From positions 1 through 14,100 of the forward strand of contig KV908795.1 of assembly GCA_002005505.1 (NCBI GenBank): 14,100 nucleotides of DNA, in the 5' to 3' direction. The stretch's first letter is position 1, and the number at the start of each line of letters is the position of its first letter. The translations under genes were made by a program, and so were the position numbers. Below the pieces are notes generated by a model, which was not told where the DNA came from, searched no databases, and was given only the letters and a program-made list of their open reading frames with translations. Of the stretch, positions 1 through 14,100 are shown one piece after another. The stretch comes from Botryococcus braunii (Eukaryota > Chlorophyta > Trebouxiophyceae).

Positions 1-26
1 TCTCTCTCTCTCTCTCTTCTCTCTCT

Positions 27-61
<35 letters not shown>

Positions 62-89
62 CTCTCTCCTCCTCCTCTCTCCTCCTCCT
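1..89 (+). repeat. (CT)n microsatellite
   Basis: Interrupted CT/CCT repeat cut by the window edge, directly joined to the GT array. Confidence 0.95.
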
Positions 90-91
90 TG

Positions 92-170
<79 letters not shown>

Positions 171-184
171 TATGTGAGTGTGTG
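90..184 (+). repeat. (GT)n microsatellite
   Basis: About 47 GT units with a few interruptions. Confidence 0.95.
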
Positions 185-216
185 TTCCTGACAGGAGCTT
201 CCTGTGGGTACTTAAA

Positions 217-360
217 GTGGATGCTCACACGGTTGTTCACATGTATGATATCACGGATGTTGGTATGGGTGCTCACATGGATGCTCACATGGCGGTTCAC
301 GTGGATGCTATCACGGATGTTCGTATGGGTGCTCGCATGGACGGTCACATGGCGGTCATG
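217..360 (+). repeat. 60-bp minisatellite
   Basis: 241-300 and 301-360 are near-identical 60-bp units (ATCACGGATGTT, GTATGGGTGCTC, CATGGCGGT), with a partial unit from 217. Inside each are shorter GATGCTCACATG repeats. The 20-codon period keeps a frame open from 178 to 621, but nothing supports coding. Confidence 0.85.
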
Positions 361-821
361 AGGGTTGGTCGCAGGGGAGCCCTGGATCCTATCTCGCATG
401 CAGGGGAGTGGTGGCAGGCCTCCCAGAAACCCTCCTGGTCCATTCAGAGCATCCACGTGAGCCCACCCGCTAACCCCCCTCCCCTTAGGGTTTACTTAGT
501 CATCCCCAGCGTTTTCTTCACCGCAATATCAGGGTTCACTATGCGTGCAGGCAAGGGTCCTGGTGGTTCACGTGATGGCATGAAACCTTACCGCAAGATA
601 CATGAAAACCCTAATCTTTGACGGTACTGCAGCCCGGGCGTCGTCCCTCCAACCCTAACTGCAAACCCTTTCCGCTGGAGAGTGCTGGGTCGCATTAGTA
701 TTTGACCAGAGGCCCCAACAGCCTAAGGGCCGATTGCCTAAGGACGCTTTAGGTCACAGCGTCCCGGCCCCGGGGCGGCATCGTCAGCGAGGGGCAGACT
801 TGGTTCCATGGGGGTCTGATC

Positions 822-926
822 TTTGGGTTTCCATGTTTCATCTTAGGGTTTCTCTGTGTCATCTTAGGGTTTCCATGTGTCATCTTAGGGTTTCCATGTG
901 TCATCTTAGGGTTTCCATGTGTCATC
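822..926 (+). repeat. 21-bp tandem repeat carrying telo-boxes
   Basis: Five units of TTAGGGTTTCCATGTGTCAT(C). Four contain AAACCCTAA on the minus strand (843, 864, 885, 906). Two further AAACCCTAA matches lie at 485-493 (minus) and 606-614 (plus). The region 361-821 otherwise shows no recognised feature. Confidence 0.85.
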
Positions 927-969
927 TTAAGGATTTCAGGCTTCAAAGACTCCTTCCAGTGTCGCACCA

Positions 970-1140
970 GCCCCAAGGACTTTCCTAGGGGTACTGGGGC
1001 TGCGGAAGTTTGGGCTCTGCCTTGCGACTGCCTGCACTCCTGACAGCGCGTGCCGGATGCCGAGCCCAGGACGTAGGCTGGCGCCCGAGGTTGTCGGGGC
1101 GCGCCGAGCCATGCTGGAGCGCTGCCTTGGGTAGCCGCTG
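970..1140. other. GC-rich island, possible exon of unknown gene
   Basis: Non-repetitive, clearly richer in G+C than the flanks. On the minus strand an acceptor-like TTTGGTCCAG (near 1140) and a donor-like GTGCGA (near 980) bracket two open frames. On the plus strand a frame from about 989 (VLGLRKFGLCL) to TAG at 1131 is also open. No family recognised and strand undecided. Confidence 0.2.
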
Positions 1141-1141
1141 G

Positions 1142-1405
1142 ACCAAAAGCACACACCCCACTCACACCTACCCCCCCCCCCCCACCTACCCGCCCACCAC
1201 CCACCCATTTGCCCACACTCCCACCCACCCCACCCACATGCACCCACCCATCCATTGGCACCCACTTACACCACCCACCCACCCACCCACCCACCTTCCC
1301 ACCCGCCCACCAGCATACCCACAGACCCGCCCACCTGCACCCGCGCCCCCCACCAACTTGCTCACCTGCACGCGCCCGCCTATCCACCTACCCACACGCA
1401 CAAAC
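1142..1405 (+). repeat. (CCCA)n tract
   Basis: Imperfect CCCA/CCCACC repeats over about 260 bp. The minus strand is (TGGG)n, with many closely spaced runs of three G. Confidence 0.92.
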
Positions 1406-1610
1406 ATGCAGGCGGTCTGGCAGGTTCTCCGCAGCCAAAGGCTTTCATTGAGGCAGACCTGGGGTTGAAAAACCATGGCAGGGTCGCCCAATGCGACTCA
1501 TGGACAATGTAATGCCGAAGCCCTGCCGTTGTTGGCTAACGGCAGGGCGCTCTCAGCCATCCCAGGATGTTTATCATGGTGGGAACACTGTAGGGTGACC
1601 TTGCAGGGCT

Positions 1611-2226
<616 letters not shown>

Positions 2227-2356
2227 TTATCCAATTTGAGACACAGCTGTCGTGATTATGACAGGTGATGTGAATTCTTTGGCCTTCCACAATTTTCGAG
2301 GCGCTTCGTCTACAGCCACAGACGGCAAAGTGTTCTTGTAAGTTCGTTGGTGGGGC

Positions 2357-2946
<590 letters not shown>

Positions 2947-3279
2947 AACTGCATCATGTATGTACCGCAGAGCGAGAGCTTCCAAGCAGTAAGGATCTAT
3001 GGATTGGGCTACCACATGCCCTGATCACCAGCCTTAATACTCAATGGAAGTATGCGTTGCTACATGCAGATTCTGCACTTTCTACAGCACAAGCATGTTG
3101 CTTAATGCACGTGGGGTGGTACGTGTGAGGGTGCTCGGTGACAGCTGTTGTTTGGAACCATGTTGTACATGTACATAGATGGATTGGGGTGCCTCTACGC
3201 TTAACGCTTCTAAGCTTCATAGAATTAGATTTGCAGCCTGTCTTGGGGTGACAGCCTTTGTACAATGTTGTTGGAGATC
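2947..3279. other. No recognised feature
   Basis: Unique-looking sequence. A minus-strand frame at 3041-3283 has no recognisable motif. TGTACATGTACA at about 3165 is a 12-bp palindrome. Confidence 0.4.
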
Positions 3280-3330
3280 TCACCCCAATCTATAGCTATA
3301 TCGCTTATAGCTATATATAGATTGGGGTGA
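3280..3330. repeat. 51-bp hairpin palindrome
   Basis: Perfect 15-base arms TCACCCCAATCTATA (3280-3294) and its complement (3316-3330), with an inner GCTATA/TATAGC pairing. ATTGGGGTG or TTGGGGTG also occurs singly at 3183, 3243 and 3389, hinting at a small dispersed inverted-repeat element. Confidence 0.75.
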
Positions 3331-3429
3331 CTAGAAGGATTGTTTCAGCATTGAACTTGACATACAGATTATATTTGCACTTTGTGCAGTTGGGGTGTGT
3401 GTCTGCATGGCCCATGGTGCCCTTCATGG

Positions 3430-4103
3430 TCATGCATGCGTGTCATTGAAATTACCATTTTATCCTCAGAACATCTCATGTCTTCTGGTGCAACCCTCAA
3501 GTTCTTAAAAATGGTTCCTATACACTTCCCATGCCAGTCCCATACGGTCTGACACACTTCTCATACATCTTGTCAACATCTCATGTCTTCTACTAACGTC
3601 TGAAACGAATCATTTACACTTCATGTAATGTTCTCGTAACTTCTCATACGTCCCGGAACTTCTCGTATACTGCTTATTCCGTTCATGGTACATCTCATAC
3701 TCTTCCCATACTAGTCCCAGAACATCTCATTTACGTCACGATCGTGCTGAAGCTGGACTTCTAGACGTTTCTAGATGCCTTAAAAACGTCTTATTCATGC
3801 CTTGTAAACTTCTAGAAGGACATCGATGACATATGCACTTTAAAGTGTCTCTATCTTCTAGGGATGTTCTAGGGATGTTAAACAGAAGAGGAAGCACTTT
3901 TGCTGTCTTAAGAACTGGGCAAGAAGTCTTTGGAAGAACTTGGTAAGATCGCGAGATGTTCTGAAAAGTTCTCAGGCTGGTCGTGAACATTATGAGAAGT
4001 TCTCAGACTTGTCGAGAAGAATATGAGAAGTCCTCTCATCATACTTGTTCTAGATGTTATGAGAAGATTGAGACGTTTTTAGGAAGTTTCTAGACGATTG
4101 ACA
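3430..4103. repeat. Degenerate minisatellite with strand switch
   Basis: The left half (to about 3800) repeats ACATCTCATG and ACTTCTCATAC at irregular spacing. The right half (3950-4090) carries the complement (ATGAGAAGTTCTCAG, TATGAGAAGT). Longer matching arms include GCCTTAAAAACGTCTTATTC (3777 on) against the complement of AGACGTTTTTAGGAAG (4071-4086). It looks like an inverted pair of diverged arrays. Confidence 0.55.
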
Positions 4104-4463
4104 TGTTTATCAGTAGAACTCGTCCTGACAGTGCTGTGAACGCTATTTGTAAGACAATGATTGTTTTCAGCCATCCGAACCTAAAACTAACATACCGTGT
4201 CACCGTATTGTGTCGGCATTGTTTCGGTGACGTCGCTCTTATGCATGTTTCAACTTCACATTGGTCTGCAGAAATGCCAGACAATAGGTCCGATCAGATC
4301 CTGGGAACAAGTCCAAGCCATTCCTTCATTATGGTTTCCATAAATAGACGTTTATGAATGAGTCAAAAGGGAGCCAAACGTACTGTTACAACATGTTGAT
4401 GACTCTAGAGCTTGTGCAGCGGTTCTTTACTTTTCTAACAAATCTAACGTTAAATTAAAGTAA

Positions 4464-4503
4464 CACGTATTTTAATTGACTTTAAAGTCAATTAAGATAC
4501 GTG
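4464..4503. repeat. 40-bp near-perfect palindrome
   Basis: Eighteen-base arms (CACGTATTTTAATTGACT and its complement, one mismatch) flank TTAA. It would extrude as a cruciform or RNA hairpin. It could be the fused ends of a small inverted-repeat element. Confidence 0.75.
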
Positions 4504-4704
4504 ATATCCAATGCTTTGTATGAAGATGCATGGCCGGTCTGAACTGCAAACACACGTACTTATACGTAAGTAAACTGAAAGCAGCTCTCGGAGAAGCTTG
4601 CATGGTTACGTCACTACAGCAAACCAGCCCAAGGCCCTGGCTGCTAAGGAACCTACCACATCGTCAGATCGAAAGACCGTGCACATGGGGACCGATCCGA
4701 TTAC

Positions 4705-4734
4705 GAGTAGCGTATATATACGCTATAGCTACTC
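4705..4734. repeat. Hairpin palindrome
   Basis: GAGTAGC (4705-4711) pairs with GCTACTC (4728-4734), around a perfect 16-bp palindrome AGCGTATATATACGCT (4709-4724). Confidence 0.65.
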
Positions 4735-5065
4735 CTACCGAATATCTCTATGTGTCACAATATTGAGAGGTTACTAACATTGATTCCAGCAACAGCCTTA
4801 CCAACTGCTCTTCACTAAGCAAGCTAAGACACAATGTCAACCTCAAAATGACTTAACTAGGTCACAGCAGCAGTCTGCAAGTCAGCATCTATATCTACTC
4901 GAAGTTGTCCGTGCCCAACCTTGAACCGTCGCAAGCACCTTCGAGTTCAGCTACAACTGCAGCATTACGCTGTCACATGGTGAATGACCTTAGACCACAT
5001 TGGGTCTATACCACTCGTATCTATTTATCATTCCAGTGGAGGTGATGCACATTGAAGCGCTCGGC

Positions 5066-5076
5066 GGAATCGAACC
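5066..5076 (-). other. tRNA B-box match, possible SINE remnant
   Basis: Minus-strand GGTTCGATTCC fits the RNA polymerase III internal B box exactly, but I could not fold a tRNA or find an A box at the right distance. A near match (GGTTCGATTCG) lies at 12045-12055 in intron 3. These could be decayed tRNA-derived SINEs or chance. Confidence 0.25.
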
Positions 5077-5379
5077 CAGGACCATCGCTTGGCGCCAGCG
5101 TGCCCTGCCTCAGTGGTCTCACATCCGAATCAAAAGCCAAAAGAGGCGCTGCACGTGATCGGACATACGAGACCGAATTAGACTTCTTATGCGCACTCGA
5201 TCAGGACTGTTCCGCGCATTACACACATCGCCCTCCAACCCACGATTTATCGTTCGAGCGAGCTGACTCATACATACAATCGTATATATGCATGCAAGCA
5301 AGCGAGTTGACGCATATATATGGCCCTCCAAGCACATGACATATCACGTTGCATTGCATGTGTACAGCACGCATACGAG

Positions 5380-5393
5380 TGACTACGTAGTCA
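5380..5393. repeat. 14-bp perfect palindrome
   Basis: TGACTACGTAGTCA, just downstream of the EXO70 polyadenylation signal on the minus strand. It could be a hairpin or a palindromic protein site. Confidence 0.6.
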
Positions 5394-5410
5394 GTTTACG
5401 TACACAAGGG

Positions 5411-5416
5411 TTTATT
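5411..5416 (-). promoter_or_regulatory. AATAAA polyadenylation-signal match
   Basis: AATAAA on the minus strand begins three bases after the EXO70 TGA stop (TGATTCAATAAA). If it is used, the 3' UTR would be only about 20-40 nt. The match is exact, but chance occurrence is possible. Confidence 0.45.
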
Positions 5417-5419
5417 GAA

Positions 5420-13486
<8,067 letters not shown>

Positions 13487-13516
<30 letters not shown>

Positions 13517-13745
13517 CTGCCCCCCAACCCAGCACCAAACAACACAGACTCAATAACATGACAGTCATTTAGCTGTCACAGTCAACCTGCGCCCCCCCCC
13601 CTCCCCCCAAACCAAGCACCCCACAACCACAAACTATATGACATGACCTTCATTTGGCTATTGCAGTACACCTGCCCCCCCCCCACACACACACACACAC
13701 ACACGAGCTTCAATTGGCTGTCACAGTACCACTACCCGCCCCCCG
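13487..13745 (-). repeat. Exon A 5' edge plus three degenerate upstream copies
   Basis: The segment holding the exon A acceptor and first codons recurs. The plus-strand core (TTCATTTGGCTATCACAGTA in exon A) lies with its GGCT at 13501, 13571, 13656 and 13716, spacing 70, 85 and 60. Each copy is followed by a C-rich run, which in the sense direction is a G-rich run ending in the acceptor. The 13571 copy has an in-frame stop (TAA). The 13656 copy keeps the reading frame. Confidence 0.75.
13681..13704 (+). repeat. (CA)n microsatellite
   Basis: About ten CA repeats following a C run, lying between the third and fourth copies of the exon A edge. Confidence 0.8.
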
Positions 13746-14100
13746 TCAGGTCTCCCCAACACACCGTAAATCCCGAAATTGCAAAAGAACTTATTACTTG
13801 AATATTACATGAACATTCTGAGATAAATTCGGGATTGTATTAAGTGTTGCAGTTGGGTAGCTGCTCCCTCACAAGGCAGCCAGGGTTTCAACCCGGGTCC
13901 CATGCTCTTTGCTTGTCACTGGTATTTTGTTTTTCCCCTCCTCTGCATACGAGTCTCATGGCCCCTACCACCAGCTCTTTATGCCCCTACCTCCTCCGTG
14001 AGGTGAGCGCGTTGGAACCCCTACACACATCGTTTTTGGCCCTACCTCGAGAGATTACTTTCCCCTCTCCTCTGCGCGCGCGTCTCAGGCCCTCTCCCGA
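13746..14100. other. Upstream intron or 5' region, no exon recognised
   Basis: I found no Exo70 N-terminal exon on the minus strand here. Visible structure: an inverted repeat (AATCCCGAAATT at 13769-13780 against 13825-13836, one mismatch, 44-nt loop), and a diverged direct duplication of about 38 bp (13931-13968 and 14058-14097, both CCCCTC...CTCTGC...GTCTCA). Confidence 0.5.

Larger units (their letters stand above)
4104..5379. other. Unique sequence, no gene recognised
   Basis: Balanced-composition sequence downstream of EXO70. Short frames (for example 4103-4357 plus, 5052-5339 plus) show no family motif, and both strands are equally open. Only the palindromes and the B-box match listed separately stand out. 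Confidence 0.5.

Noticed and set aside
5050..5120. tRNA gene on the minus strand
   Set aside because: A perfect B box is present but the T stem, A box and acceptor stem do not form.
13856..13910. tRNA or SINE around AGGGTTTCAACCCGGGTCC
   Set aside because: It resembles a T arm only loosely, with no A box or cloverleaf.

Overview
This window is eukaryotic nuclear DNA, dense in introns and repeats. Its only gene I can assign is a spliced copy of the exocyst subunit EXO70 on the minus strand. I rebuilt nine consecutive coding exons between 13516 and 5420 by hand. They join in frame into 444 residues ending at a stop codon. The family core is continuous, from the helical region before the conserved aromatic/basic stretch to the Asn-Pro-Glu-Lys-Tyr C-terminal motif. 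The N-terminal third (about 200 residues, judged from the usual 600-700 residue length) is not visible and probably lies beyond 14100.

The organism cannot be fixed. The introns often start GTGCGT/GTGCGC/GTGCCT and end GCGCAG, which recalls GC-rich green algae. AAACCCTAA telo-box motifs near 485-914 fit a TTTAGGG-telomere (green-lineage) genome. However, the C-terminal FTKNPEKY stretch and an AATAAA signal also occur in animals and protists. A large-genome alga such as a charophyte is a guess only.

Layout. 1-5400 holds no gene I can recognise: microsatellites, a 60-bp minisatellite, a telo-box minisatellite, a GC-rich island that could be an exon, a (CCCA)n tract, a diverged tandem duplication of about 0.7 kb with (CT)n cores, an AT-rich region with several hairpin palindromes, and a minisatellite that changes strand. 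5411-13516 is the EXO70 gene read right to left. 13517-14100 is upstream intron sequence with copies of an exon edge.

Two things stand out. First, several EXO70 exon-intron boundaries have been copied in tandem into the neighbouring intron. In intron 2 each unit carries both a donor-like and an acceptor-like site, so the intron is a chain of mini-introns. Second, intron 5 contains a young, intact-ended 1.25-kb LTR element (8749-9995) with 203-bp LTRs differing at two positions, a 5-bp target duplication, a polypurine tract, and a chromodomain as its only recognisable protein sequence. It looks like a non-autonomous chromovirus derivative inserted antisense to the host gene.
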